From an uncultured Alistipes sp. (lineage in GTDB: Bacteria > Bacteroidota > Bacteroidia > Bacteroidales > Rikenellaceae), in assembly GCA_910587675.1 (NCBI GenBank), contig CAJUMU010000002.1:1-64000 (forward strand): 64,000 nucleotides of DNA, given 5' to 3'. Below are positions 26,183 through 33,634 of this stretch, piece after piece. The position numbers were made by a program, and so were the translations under genes. The notes below the pieces were generated by a model that saw only the letters and a program-made list of their open reading frames with translations, was not told where the DNA came from and searched no databases. Position 1 is the stretch's first letter. Each line of letters starts with the position of its first letter.

Positions 26183-26833
26183 CTATTCGATAATGCCGTC
26201 GCGCATGGCGATCTTGCGGTCGGCCGTCGACGCCAGCTCTTCGTCGTGGGTCACGATCAGGGTTGTCTGCCCCAGCTCGTCGCGCAGGCGGAAAAACAAG
26301 GCGTGTATCTCCTCGCGGTTCTTCGAGTCGAGGTTTCCCGACGGCTCGTCGGCCAGCAGCAGGGCGGGGCGGTTGACGAGCGCGCGCGCTATGGCCACGC
26401 GCTGCTGTTCGCCGCCCGAGAGCGCGGCGGGCTTGTGGTCGGCGCGCTGCGCGAGGTTCATCATGCGCAGCAGCTCCGATGCCTCGCGTTCGGCTTCGGC
26501 GCGACCGCGGCGCGCGATGAGCGCGGGCAGCATGACGTTCTCCAGCGCGGTGAACTCGGGCAGCAGGCGGTGGAACTGGAATACGAAGCCTATCTTGCGG
26601 TTGCGGAAATCAGACAGACGGGCGTCGCCGAGTCGGGTGACCTCCTCGCCGTCGATGGCTACCGTGCCCGAATCGGGCGTCGAGAGGGTGCCGATGATCT
26701 GCAACAGCGTGGTTTTTCCCGCGCCGCTGGGGCCCGTGATCGATACCACCTCGCCTCGCGCGACGCGCAGCGATACGCCTTTGAGCACCTCCAGCGCGCC
26801 GTAACTCTTGTGTATGTCGTGTGCCTCTATCAT
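26183..26833 (-). CDS. lolD: ABC transporter ATPase, LolD type
   Basis: 216 residues, a single ATP-binding domain: Walker A GPSGAGKTT, Q-loop in FVFQFHRLLPEFTALENV, signature LSGGEQQRVAIARAL, Walker B LLADEPSGNLD and the switch His in THDEEL. The LPEFTALENV segment is typical of LolD/MacB-like ATPases that drive lipoprotein release from the inner membrane. The membrane partner (LolC/E) is not adjacent. The ATG at 26833 is 40 bp inside the promoter at 26886-26879; an earlier in-frame ATG at 26890 lies upstream of that promoter and is rejected. Confidence 0.88.
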   Translation of the reverse strand: MIEAHDIHKSYGALEVLKGVSLRVARGEVVSITGPSGAGKTTLLQIIGTLSTPDSGTVAIDGEEVTRLGDARLSDFRNRKIGFVFQFHRLLPEFTALENVMLPALIARRGRAEAEREASELLRMMNLAQRADHKPAALSGGEQQRVAIARALVNRPALLLADEPSGNLDSKNREEIHALFFRLRDELGQTTLIVTHDEELASTADRKIAMRDGIIE

Positions 26834-26878
26834 CGTCTCCTCGTTTCGCGGGCCTTTCGGGGCCGCCGTAATCGTATG

Positions 26879-26886
26879 CAAAGATA
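26879..26886 (-). promoter_or_regulatory. -7 box of the lolD operon
   Basis: TATCTTTG on the minus strand, divergent from the rpmI promoter 61 bp away. Confidence 0.6.
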
Positions 26887-26947
26887 GCAATTAAATCCTA
26901 CTTGCGGGAAAAAATCGCCTCGCCGTGCGCCGATTCGAAAAAAAAAC

Positions 26948-26955
26948 GTATCTTT
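26948..26955 (+). promoter_or_regulatory. -7 box of rpmI-rplT
   Basis: TATCTTTG, 35 bp before the rpmI start. No exact TTG at the -33 distance. Confidence 0.6.
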
Positions 26956-26990
26956 GCGCGCTATGTTTAACTAATTTAACTTTTTCAGAA

Positions 26991-27185
26991 ATGCCTAAAA
27001 TGAAAACAAACGCCGCTGCAAAGAAACGTTTTACTTTCACCGGCACAGGTAAGATCAAGCGTAAGCACGCTTATCACAGTCACATCCTGACCAAAAAGAC
27101 TAAAAAGCAGAAGCGTAATCTGTGTTATGCTTCGACCGTATCGGCGGCCGACGAGGCCAAGATCAAGAGCTTGTTGGTTAAGTAG
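26991..27185 (+). CDS. rpmI: 50S ribosomal protein L35
   Basis: 64 residues, strongly basic. Characteristic start MPKMKTNAAAKKRF, GKIKRKHAYHSHILTKKTKK and short helical C-terminus. In-frame codons upstream belong to the leader; ATG 26991 gives the canonical protein. Paired with rplT 101 bp downstream. The usual infC neighbour is missing: the gene starts directly from its own promoter. Confidence 0.97.
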   Translation: MPKMKTNAAAKKRFTFTGTGKIKRKHAYHSHILTKKTKKQKRNLCYASTVSAADEAKIKSLLVK

Positions 27186-27286
27186 CCTTAACCGACGGCA
27201 CGAATTTTTATTAACAAGGGACGAAACAGCCCCGAAGAGCGCGAGAGAAGCGCGCCGCTGCGAGTTCCGTCAAAAACTTATTTACT

Positions 27287-27631
27287 ATGCCACGTTCAGT
27301 CAACGCTGTTGCGTCACGCGCAAGAAGAAAAAAGGTTTTGAAACTTGCCAAGGGTAACTTTGGTTCAAGGGGAAACGTTTGGACAGTTGCGAAAAACACT
27401 GTCGAGAAGGGTTTGCAGTACGCTTATGCGCACCGTCAGATCAAAAAGAGGACTTATCGTTCGTTGTGGATCACGCGTATCAACGCCGCTGTCCGCAATT
27501 ACGGTATGACCTATTCGGAATTTATGGGTAAAGTCAACGCCAAGGGCATCGCTCTGAACCGCAAGGTTCTGGCCGATCTGGCGATGAACGAGCCCAAGGC
27601 ATTCGAAGCGATAGTTAAAACAGTTAAATAG
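27287..27631 (+). CDS. rplT: 50S ribosomal protein L20
   Basis: 114 residues, full length: MPRSVNAVASRARRKKVLKLAKG, the YAYAHRQIKKRTYRSLWI rRNA-binding helix region and C-terminal NRKVLADLA. L20 is essential for early 23S rRNA assembly and in some bacteria represses its own operon; the 101-bp rpmI-rplT spacer could carry such a site but I see no clear pseudoknot. Followed by a terminator at 27714-27751. Confidence 0.97.
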   Translation: MPRSVNAVASRARRKKVLKLAKGNFGSRGNVWTVAKNTVEKGLQYAYAHRQIKKRTYRSLWITRINAAVRNYGMTYSEFMGKVNAKGIALNRKVLADLAMNEPKAFEAIVKTVK

Positions 27632-27713
27632 TTTGTCTCCCGATCGCGGGTTGCCCGCGGGGTGGAGACGGCGGAGAGTCGGGCGGCGTTGCCGCGCGGC
27701 GATCGGCAAAAGG

Positions 27714-27751
27714 CGAGGCGACGGTCGTAAGATCGTTTCCTCGTTTTTTTT
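27714..27751 (+). terminator. Terminator of rpmI-rplT
   Basis: CGAGG (27714-27718) with CCTCG (27739-27743), inner CGAC/GATCG pairing, then eight T. Confidence 0.7.
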
Positions 27752-27769
27752 GCTGTTCGCGGAACCGCG

Positions 27770-27790
27770 CAGGCGTAACGCCTGTTTTAC
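27770..27790 (+). terminator. Second hairpin with T run
   Basis: CAGGCG, TAA, CGCCTG then TTTT. A back-up terminator or part of the repeat-rich region that follows. Confidence 0.45.
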
Positions 27791-27851
27791 GAAAAGGCAT
27801 CGATATTCGGGCCGCGGCCTGCGGGGCTCGCGCAATGAGCGAATGCGAATA

Positions 27852-27900
27852 GCGGGCCTCCGCGCGCCGAGGCTGCGGCCCGCGCAGTTCTGCGAACTGC
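27852..27900. repeat. GC-rich double-palindrome repeat, family A, copy 1
   Basis: GCGGGCC ... GGCCCGC encloses a GC-rich core, followed directly by the hairpin GCAGTTC-TGC-GAACTGC. The same 48-49 bp element occurs at 43139-43187 and 52601-52648 with only a few changes; this copy differs most in the core. Confidence 0.85.
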
Positions 27901-27910
27901 AAATATACAT

Positions 27911-28048
27911 GCGTCAGCTTTAACCGCGACCGCCCTTCGTCCAAAATAGTTCGCTTGCGCATCATTTTCTCGCCTCGGCATAGCCCGAACTTGTTCGGCT
28001 CTGCCCTCGGCTTATCGAAAATGTTTCTGCCGCGGTTAAAGCTGACGC
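27911..28048. repeat. Long inverted-repeat element, 18-bp perfect arms
   Basis: GCGTCAGCTTTAACCGCG (27911-27928) is exactly repeated in reverse complement at 28031-28048. Nested inside are ATTTTC/GAAAAT and CCGAAC/GTTCGG pairs, so the 138 bp can fold into one long broken hairpin. The inside includes GCCTCGGCA ... TGCCCTCGGCTTA, the same cap sequence as the repeat array at 16391-16853. It encodes nothing; a MITE-like or palindromic repeat. Confidence 0.75.
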
Positions 28049-28059
28049 TCGTGAATTCT

Positions 28060-28150
28060 GCGGTTCTTCGAACCGCGCAGTTCGCCGCCGCCCCACTGCG
28101 GCGGACTGCAACTCGCTTTACGCTCGTTTGCGTCCTCCGCCGTCGGCGAA
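28060..28150. repeat. Hairpin plus GC-rich repeat, family B, copy 1
   Basis: GCGGTTC-TTC-GAACCGC (28060-28076) leads into GCAGTTCGCCGCCGCCCCAC then GCGGCGGACTGCAACTCGC and, 25 bp on, CCGCCGTCGGCGAAC. The GCAGT ... ACTGC ends pair around the GCCGCC/GGCGGC stem. A second copy lies at 56992-57064. Confidence 0.75.
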
Positions 28151-28217
28151 CAGCCCCCTTCCGAAGCCTATAATCCTCAAAGAAACACAAATAACAACAA
28201 AAAAAGCACGCGTTTTG

Positions 28218-28248
28218 TTGCTCGTTTCGATTATTTGTACTACTTTTG
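28218..28248 (+). promoter_or_regulatory. Promoter of candidate RNA 1
   Basis: TTG (28218-28220), 20 bp, TACTTTTG (28241-28248), a full consensus match with no reading frame behind it. Confidence 0.65.
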
Positions 28249-28253
28249 GAGCA

Positions 28254-28500
28254 AGCGATCCGTCGAAAAGACGTGAATCGCGTTGCCGCTACCGTAAACG
28301 TGGAAATTTACAGAAAAACGGCAACAAGAGAATGTCCCGTCGGGTCGTTACCACGCTCGATTGGTAGGTACATCAAACGCACTGCGCCATGACGGGCGTG
28401 GACCTCTTGTGTTATGAAGTTTTTCGGGTTTTCCACGACCTTCGGTAGCATAGTAACGCAAGCGTGCTTTTAGCATGGGCTTTAAGTCAGGTTCACGTTT
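28254..28500 (+). ncRNA. Candidate structured RNA 1, unknown family
   Basis: Starting at the promoter, four helices follow one another almost without gaps: 28255-28280 (GCGAT, CGTC, loop, GACG, ATCGC), 28282-28325 (GTTGCCG with CGGCAAC, inner GTAAA/TTTAC), 28326-28408 (AAGAG, GTCC, CGTC with GACG, GGAC, CTCTT) and 28411-28458 (GTTATG with CATAGTAAC). No open frame with protein character exists. The 3' end is not marked by a clear terminator, so the end given is a guess. It does not show RNase P, tmRNA or SRP signature sequences. Confidence 0.5.
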
Positions 28501-28550
28501 CGTCTTTTGTTATATATACGGGTCGCATAACGAAAAAAGAGAAGTTATGT

Positions 28551-28558
28551 TACCTTTG
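28551..28558 (+). promoter_or_regulatory. -7 box of candidate RNA 2
   Basis: TACCTTTG with no recognisable TTG at the -33 distance. Expected start near 28564. Confidence 0.5.
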
Positions 28559-28563
28559 CAGAA

Positions 28564-28793
28564 AAGAACGGTTCCGTAACCGTAAACACATAATTGAAGG
28601 TTAGGACAAAACCTTTATGCCACTGACAAACTTGCGACTATTATAGCGATATAATAGGTTTTAACTGGTGTAAATTTTGTCTGAAACCCTTGCTATGCCT
28701 GCGGCACAAGCCGCGGGCGGGCATGGGCGTAAGGGCAGCTACCAGTTAAGGTTCGCAAGACCGGTCAGTGGGGCTGTACCTGCGCCCCTTTTT
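28564..28793 (+). ncRNA. Candidate structured RNA 2 (Bacteroidales-1 / 6S-like)
   Basis: About 230 nt between a -7 box and a terminator. Two short 5' hairpins (ACGGTT/AACCGT, AAGGTT/AACCTT) precede a closing stem CCACTGAC (28620-28627) with GTCAGTGG (28764-28771). Inside are a small hairpin CTATTAT/ATAATAG (28638-28657) and a long arm: TTAACTGGT (28661-28669) with ACCAGTTAA (28741-28749), then CCCTT/AAGGG, ATGCC/GGCAT and GCGGC/GCCGC capped by ACAA. Closing stem, bubble and long arm recall 6S RNA. The published Bacteroidales-1 motif lies downstream of the L20 gene with such a promoter and terminator, as here; identity with it is my inference. Confidence 0.6.
28770..28793 (+). terminator. Terminator of candidate RNA 2
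   Basis: GGGGC with GCCCC around a nine-base loop, then TTTTT. Two bases are shared with the closing stem of the RNA. Confidence 0.75.
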
Positions 28794-28852
28794 CGTTGTC
28801 CTGACTTGGGAAATACCGACAAATAAAAATGTTGAAAAGCCGCCGAGCGGCG

Positions 28853-28919
28853 ACGGGGGAAGCGGACCGAGTTCTTGTGTACATCTTACTAATTATTGTC
28901 CGCTCCCCCGTTTTTTTTA
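28853..28919 (+). terminator. Large-loop hairpin with T8 before a small gene
   Basis: ACGGGGG-A-AGCGGAC (28853-28867) pairs with GTCCGCTCCCCCGT (28898-28911), one bulged A, around a 30-nt AT-rich loop, followed by eight T. It lies 30 bp before the next start codon, so it may be an attenuator rather than a simple terminator. Confidence 0.65.
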
Positions 28920-28948
28920 TTTCATCCGACACTACCCCGCCTGTGAAC

Positions 28949-29344
28949 ATGCAATTTAATTCCGAAGCCCGCGAAGCGTTCGCCGAGACCGCTTTCGACG
29001 CGTCGATATCGATCGTCGTCGACCGCTTGCGCGAGAGCGGCGAGCTCGATCTCGTCGAGTGCGATTTGTTCGTGGATATTCGGATCGGCGACGAACGGAA
29101 AACGGTAGCAGTGAACTACCTGCGTTATGTCGACGATGATTCGTTCCGCATGGATTACTCCGACACCCAACCCGATCCGCGGTATGCGGACAGAGTCGAT
29201 TACGTCGAGTTGGAGCGCATAGCGGGCCGCGAAGGTTCTATCGTCGTCGGTTCGGGCGAGTATCGCTCCTCTTCGCTTACTCTGTCCGACATGTCGAATA
29301 TAGTCGAAGTTCTCCGCATGACGGCCGACGGGGCCGAGCGATAA
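28949..29344 (+). CDS. Hypothetical protein
   Basis: 131 residues, acidic, no signal peptide or TM. Regular alternation of helix (EAREAFAETAFDASISIVVDRL) and strands (DLFVDIRIGDERKTVAVNYLRYV) suggests a small alpha/beta protein. The ATG at 28949 is chosen because translation further upstream would run through the hairpin at 28853-28919. Convergent with the next gene, two bases apart. I do not recognise the family. Confidence 0.6.
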   Translation: MQFNSEAREAFAETAFDASISIVVDRLRESGELDLVECDLFVDIRIGDERKTVAVNYLRYVDDDSFRMDYSDTQPDPRYADRVDYVELERIAGREGSIVVGSGEYRSSSLTLSDMSNIVEVLRMTADGAER

Positions 29345-29346
29345 AG

Positions 29347-29904
29347 TCATACGATATGATAACTCCTCAGCTCGCGGGCGAGGAGTTTTTCGCGTCCGTC
29401 GGTCAGACGGTCGACGAGGGCGTGGAATCGCGGCGAGTGGTCGTGGTGGACCGTGTGACACAACTCGTGAATGATTACATAGTCGCGCAGGTGCTCGGGC
29501 AGAGTCATCAGATAGAGACTCAGTGAAATATCGTTGCGCCCCGTACACGACCCCCATTTGGTGCGGGCGGCGCGAACGGTCACCTTGCCGTAATCGAGTC
29601 CGAAGCGTGCGGCGAGCTCCGCCACCCGTTGCGGCAGGAGCGCCTTGGCCTCGGCACGCAGACGTTCGATATCCTCGTGCGAAAGCGAGGGGCGCGACGG
29701 CCGCGCGGCGAATTTGCGGCGCGAGGATTCGATCCACTCGGCTTTGGACTCCAAGAACGCGACCGCCTTTTTCAGCGGGACGTACGGAGGAAACGATAAC
29801 CGCACCTCGCCCGACGGACGCACCGAGAGCGATATGCGTCGGGAACGTCGCGTGCACGACAGCACGATCTCGCCGAGCCGAGGGTGTTGCAACCGATCCC
29901 GCAT
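29347..29904 (-). CDS. YgjP-like M48-type metallopeptidase domain protein
   Basis: 185 residues of the DUF45/YgjP (WLM-like) family. N-terminal strand region with RRSRRISLSVRPSGEVRLSF, the RTKWGSC motif, and the zinc motif HELCHTVHHDHSPRFH (HExxH plus a downstream His). Cytosolic, single domain. Peptidase activity is assumed from the motif; no substrate is known. 6 bp downstream of the DUF4153 gene in the same direction. Confidence 0.9.
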   Translation of the reverse strand: MRDRLQHPRLGEIVLSCTRRSRRISLSVRPSGEVRLSFPPYVPLKKAVAFLESKAEWIESSRRKFAARPSRPSLSHEDIERLRAEAKALLPQRVAELAARFGLDYGKVTVRAARTKWGSCTGRNDISLSLYLMTLPEHLRDYVIIHELCHTVHHDHSPRFHALVDRLTDGREKLLARELRSYHIV

Positions 29905-29910
29905 CGAACT

Positions 29911-31650
29911 CTATTTTATGACGGTGAATATATCGTCCGCCGACGTTATGGTCCACTTGCCGTCGAGGTTGACGATTTGCATGCGTTCGAATACGATGGC
30001 GACCGAATCGCTCTTGTAGGTCAGGAATTCGCGGCTGTGTCGGTCGAGCCACTCCTCGCTCGGCATATTGGCGCGCGAGAAACCCGATTGCGACAGCAGC
30101 GAGTCGAGAACCGTATCGGGGTCGAGGCGACGGCCGTCGATCTCGATGACGGGCGTCTCGCCCTCGGCGAACGAACTGCGCTCGTAATCTATCGCTTTCA
30201 CCATTACGCGGTCGTAACCCTCGATCGAAAGGGTGTCGACGGCGTGCGATGCCATGTAGTTGTCGTAATAGACATACATGTAATCCGCTCTGCCGACGGT
30301 TGCGGTCTCGGCATCCGTGCGCCCCAGCACGTAAGACTCCGTTTCGGGCGTGAGCGAGGCGAGGTAGTCGGCGCTGCGGCGGATTCCGAACTCGCGGGCC
30401 AGACGAAGCGTGTCGATGTCGTCGATATAGTCGAGCGACTGGTATAAGCGGCGGTGGAGTTCGCGCCGCAGCGTGTCGGCCCCGTCGCGGGGAGCGAGGC
30501 GCAGGGCGCCGTTGTCGGCGAGGATATCGAGCTCGCGCGCGGCGTTGCGGGCGCGGCGGATCTGCGAGCGCATGGCGACATTCTCGGCCTTGAGCGGCGG
30601 AACATAGGCTGAGCAGAACAGCAGCGCGAAAGCCGTCGCAGCGACCGCTATGTAACGGCCCGTGCGGCGCGAGAAGAAGAGCGCGATGCAGACGGTCATG
30701 ACGATTCCGCAGAGGATCATGTAGAAACGCCACTCGGTGAGTCCGTATTCGATCACGCGGCGCAGCGCGCCGACCCAGAACAGCGCGACGAGGGGCGCGG
30801 CGATGAAGCTGAAGCGGTCGAAATAGCGGTCGTAATGCCGACGGTCGACGAATTGCTGCAAGGCCTTGACCGCCACGGCCGTCATGGTGAAGGCGAAGAT
30901 CATGTTGGCCACGCCGCCCTTGGGCAGCGACAGCGTGAGGAGGATCTTGGCGGCGTAGATGTAGAGTATGACGTTGTAGATCAGCAACGCGGGCGTCACG
31001 ATGAAGTTCAGCAGCATGTCGCCCATGCGGCCCGCGTGCGAGTCGAGGCGCGTGTTGTCCATCACGGCGAAGAATATCGCGGGAGCAAGCACCACGAACG
31101 AGAAGGCGGCCGAGTAGGCTCCCATGTGTCTTACCTCGTTCAGATCGAAGATGTAGATCACCGACATGTAGGTGAGCCAGAACAGCAGCTCGATAACCGC
31201 GGCGAAGATCAGGCCCGTGGCTGCGGCGAGCGCGGTGTGCGCGGCCTCGTCGACGAACCTGCGGTTGTCGCATCGCATGCGGAACGAGAGCAGCAGGAGC
31301 GGCAGCAGGGCTATGTTGGTGACTATGTACGCCGAAGTCTCGGTCCATTGTACGAGGCCCGGAATGAACGCCGTCGCGGCGTAAGGGATCCACCACAGAT
31401 AGTACACCGCGCGGGCCGCGCCGCGCGCGAGAATCGTGTTGAGGCAGTAGGCCGTCACGAAGAATACGGGAGCGAGGAGCGCGGGGTACATCCACTGCGC
31501 GATTTCGGTCATACGGTAACTCAACGTCTCCAGTACGCATATTACTATGCAGGCATGCAACGTGATGGCTGTCTCGACGGGGTGGGCGGCCAGCGAGCGG
31601 GCGAGGGAGCGTATCGCCTCGGCGATTTTGCGTATGAATCGGTTCGACAT
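29911..31650 (-). CDS. DUF4153 polytopic membrane protein
   Basis: 579 residues: about ten TM helices in the first 360 residues (for example around 35-55, 58-75, 80-100, 110-125, 143-165, 180-200), then a soluble C-terminal region of about 220 residues predicted outside the membrane, ending IVNLDGKWTITSADD. This is the layout of Bacteroidetes DUF4153 proteins. Function unknown. It is preceded by two hairpins that separate it from rlmB and followed by the YgjP-like gene. Confidence 0.8.
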   Translation of the reverse strand: MSNRFIRKIAEAIRSLARSLAAHPVETAITLHACIVICVLETLSYRMTEIAQWMYPALLAPVFFVTAYCLNTILARGAARAVYYLWWIPYAATAFIPGLVQWTETSAYIVTNIALLPLLLLSFRMRCDNRRFVDEAAHTALAAATGLIFAAVIELLFWLTYMSVIYIFDLNEVRHMGAYSAAFSFVVLAPAIFFAVMDNTRLDSHAGRMGDMLLNFIVTPALLIYNVILYIYAAKILLTLSLPKGGVANMIFAFTMTAVAVKALQQFVDRRHYDRYFDRFSFIAAPLVALFWVGALRRVIEYGLTEWRFYMILCGIVMTVCIALFFSRRTGRYIAVAATAFALLFCSAYVPPLKAENVAMRSQIRRARNAARELDILADNGALRLAPRDGADTLRRELHRRLYQSLDYIDDIDTLRLAREFGIRRSADYLASLTPETESYVLGRTDAETATVGRADYMYVYYDNYMASHAVDTLSIEGYDRVMVKAIDYERSSFAEGETPVIEIDGRRLDPDTVLDSLLSQSGFSRANMPSEEWLDRHSREFLTYKSDSVAIVFERMQIVNLDGKWTITSADDIFTVIK

Positions 31651-31687
31651 GGGGGTGAACGTTTTTAAGTTTATTTCTTCGGAATAT

Positions 31688-31754
31688 ATCTTCGGCGGCT
31701 GCGGGGGGCGCGCGAAGCGCGAACCGCCGAAGATAGTAATGCCTGCGGCATTAC
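31688..31754 (-). terminator. Two hairpins after rlmB
   Basis: GTAATGCC-TGC-GGCATTAC (31736-31754) is a perfect hairpin; next to it ATCTTCGGCGG pairs with CCGCCGAAGAT (31688-31733) around a GC-rich loop with CGCGCG/CGCGC. On the minus strand they end the rpe-ABCF-GH10-rlmB transcript; there is no long T tract. Confidence 0.55.
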
Positions 31755-31764
31755 ATTAATCTTG

Positions 31765-32499
31765 TCAGTCTCCTATCCGTTGCCGCACGGCCTCGAAGAG
31801 CATCACGGCGGCCGCTGCCGACACGTTGAGCGACTCGACGGCTCCGATGAGGGGGATGGCCAGCTGCTCGTCGCACAATTTCAATACCTCTTTCGATATG
31901 CCCGTATCCTCCGAGCCCATGATTATCACCGTGGGCTTTCGCAGATCGGCGTCGTATATGAGTTTGCGGCTCTTCTCGGTGGCGGCGACGGCTTGGAATC
32001 CCTCGGCCTGCAACGCCTTCACGGTGTTGCGTATCGACCCCACGCGGCATACGGGTATGCGGCTCAGCGCGCCCGCCGACGAACGCATCGCCTCGGAGTT
32101 GACGGGGGCGGAGTTCTTGAGCGGCGTTATGAGTCCGTGCGCCCCAGCGCACTCGGCCGAGCGGGCTATGCCGCCGAAGTTGCGCACGTCGGTTACGCCG
32201 TCGAAAAGCACTATGAGCGGCGTCTCGTCGTCGGGTACGCGCTCCAGAATATCGGTCAGCTCCACATACTCGATGGGGGCGATCTGCGCCACGGCTCCTT
32301 GGTGGTTGCCTTTGGCGAGGCGATTGAGTTTCTCGACGGGCACCTCCTGCACACGTATGCGGTGGCGGAACGCCAGATCGCGCAACTCGGTCATGAGCTG
32401 GCCCTCGGCGCCCTTGCGCAGATAGAGTTTCTCGATTTGCTTGCCCGACTCGATGGCCTCGGCCACGGGGCGTATTCCGAATACTGTATTGTTGTCCAT
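31765..32499 (-). CDS. rlmB: 23S rRNA 2'-O-methyltransferase RlmB (SpoU/TrmH family)
   Basis: 244 residues. N-terminal SpoU substrate-binding domain (VFGIRPVAEAIESGKQIEKLYL) and a C-terminal knotted SPOUT domain: FDGVTDVRNFGGIARSAECAG (motif 1, Asn/Arg catalytic), IMGSEDTGISKEVL (motif 2) and IPLIGAVESLNVSAAAAVML (motif 3). RlmB methylates G2251 in E. coli 23S rRNA; the family also contains tRNA enzymes, so the target is probable. It begins 2 bp after the GH10 stop, hence part of that operon. Confidence 0.9.
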   Translation of the reverse strand: MDNNTVFGIRPVAEAIESGKQIEKLYLRKGAEGQLMTELRDLAFRHRIRVQEVPVEKLNRLAKGNHQGAVAQIAPIEYVELTDILERVPDDETPLIVLFDGVTDVRNFGGIARSAECAGAHGLITPLKNSAPVNSEAMRSSAGALSRIPVCRVGSIRNTVKALQAEGFQAVAATEKSRKLIYDADLRKPTVIIMGSEDTGISKEVLKLCDEQLAIPLIGAVESLNVSAAAAVMLFEAVRQRIGD

Positions 32500-32501
32500 G
32501 A

Positions 32502-33629
32502 TTATTTGCCTTTGGTAAGATTGCATTTGTCTATGAATGCGCGCACGACGGGTTTTGCCTCGCGACGGCGGTCGAACGGCAGCGGGTAGTCGGTGCGTCC
32601 GCGCACGGGGAAGCCGTTGAGCCACGAATCGCCGTCGCTCACACCCCAAAACGTCACGCGCGAGATGTCGTCGCTGTTGCGCAGCATGATGTCGAACGCC
32701 TGTTCCATGCGGGCCTGCCACTCGGCGGCGACCTCGGCGGGCAGCGAGTCGGGATAGGGGTTAAGCGCGCTGTCGCGATCCCTGCCGCCCTGCGCTATGT
32801 CGGCTCCGACGTACGGCGAGGGCAGGGCGCTCATGTCGAACTCGGTTATCATCACCTTGACGCCCGCGTCGGCGTAGGCGCGGATGCTCTTTTCGTACTC
32901 GGCGAAGTCGGGATGACCCATTCCCATGTGGCTCTGCATGCCCACGGCGTCGATGCGCAGGCCGCGGCGGCGCAACTCGCCGATGAGCTTCACCACGGCG
33001 TCGCGCTTGCCCGCGAACCACATGTTGTAGTCGTTGTAGTAGAGTTCGGCTTCGGGGTCGGCCTCGTGGGCGTATTGGAACGCGAGCGGGATGAACTCCT
33101 CGCCCAGAATCTCGTAAAAGGGCGAGCGGCGGTAGCTGCCGTCCTCCATTATGGCCTCGTTCACTACGTCCCAACCCTTTACGCGGCCCTTGTAGCGGCT
33201 CACGACGGTGTGGATGTGCTCTTTCATGATAGCTTTGAGCTCCTCGGCCGAGCGCAGCTCCCCGTCGTCGCCGTATACGAACCAGCGGGGCAGTTGCGAG
33301 TGCCATATAAGCGTGTGGCCCGTCACCGCCATGCCGTTGCGCTCGCCGAATTCGACGAAGCGGTCGGCCATGTCGAACGTGTAGCGGTCGCGCTCTGGGT
33401 GGAGCGATTCGCTCTTCATGCAGTTCTCCGCCACTATGGCGTTGAAGTGTTCGTACGCGACGCGCACCGCGGCGGTGTCACGTCCCGCGATCTGTCTCTC
33501 GTTGAGCGCCGTGCCCACGAGGAATAACCCCTCGGCCGCCTGCTTCATCGTGGCAGGCTTTTGCGCGCACGACACGGCGGCGCACGCCGCGACAAGTGTC
33601 GTAAGTATCGATTTGTGTATCATTTGCAT
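32502..33629 (-). CDS. GH10 endo-1,4-beta-xylanase, lipoprotein
   Basis: 375 residues with lipobox AVSC (Cys21), so membrane-anchored. GH10 barrel signatures: EHFNAIVAENCMKSES, GHTLIWHSQLP, WDVVNEAI with acid/base Glu158, YYNDYN, GMQSHMGMGHP and ITEFDMSALP with nucleophile Glu263. Cleaves xylan backbone with retention. Two start codons (33629, 33623) fit equally. Unusually, the gene lies inside a housekeeping operon between an ABC-F gene (5 bp) and rlmB (2 bp), driven by the rpe promoter, not in a xylan locus. Confidence 0.93.
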   Translation of the reverse strand: MQMIHKSILTTLVAACAAVSCAQKPATMKQAAEGLFLVGTALNERQIAGRDTAAVRVAYEHFNAIVAENCMKSESLHPERDRYTFDMADRFVEFGERNGMAVTGHTLIWHSQLPRWFVYGDDGELRSAEELKAIMKEHIHTVVSRYKGRVKGWDVVNEAIMEDGSYRRSPFYEILGEEFIPLAFQYAHEADPEAELYYNDYNMWFAGKRDAVVKLIGELRRRGLRIDAVGMQSHMGMGHPDFAEYEKSIRAYADAGVKVMITEFDMSALPSPYVGADIAQGGRDRDSALNPYPDSLPAEVAAEWQARMEQAFDIMLRNSDDISRVTFWGVSDGDSWLNGFPVRGRTDYPLPFDRRREAKPVVRAFIDKCNLTKGK

Positions 33630-33634
33630 CGCGT

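Noticed and set aside
27911..28048. Insertion sequence
   Set aside because: Inverted repeats are present but there is no transposase frame inside or beside them and no target duplication was seen.
28564..28793. tmRNA or RNase P RNA
   Set aside because: No tag reading frame, no TTCGA T-arm with CCA end, and none of the RNase P conserved core sequences are present.
28922..31540. 872-codon minus-strand frame spanning the YgjP-like and DUF4153 genes
   Set aside because: Arg/His-rich out-of-frame reading; the two real genes in another frame have clear features.
32502..33629. Xylan utilisation locus around the GH10 gene
   Set aside because: Neighbours are ABC-F, rpe and rlmB; no SusC/D, transporter or regulator of xylan use is near.
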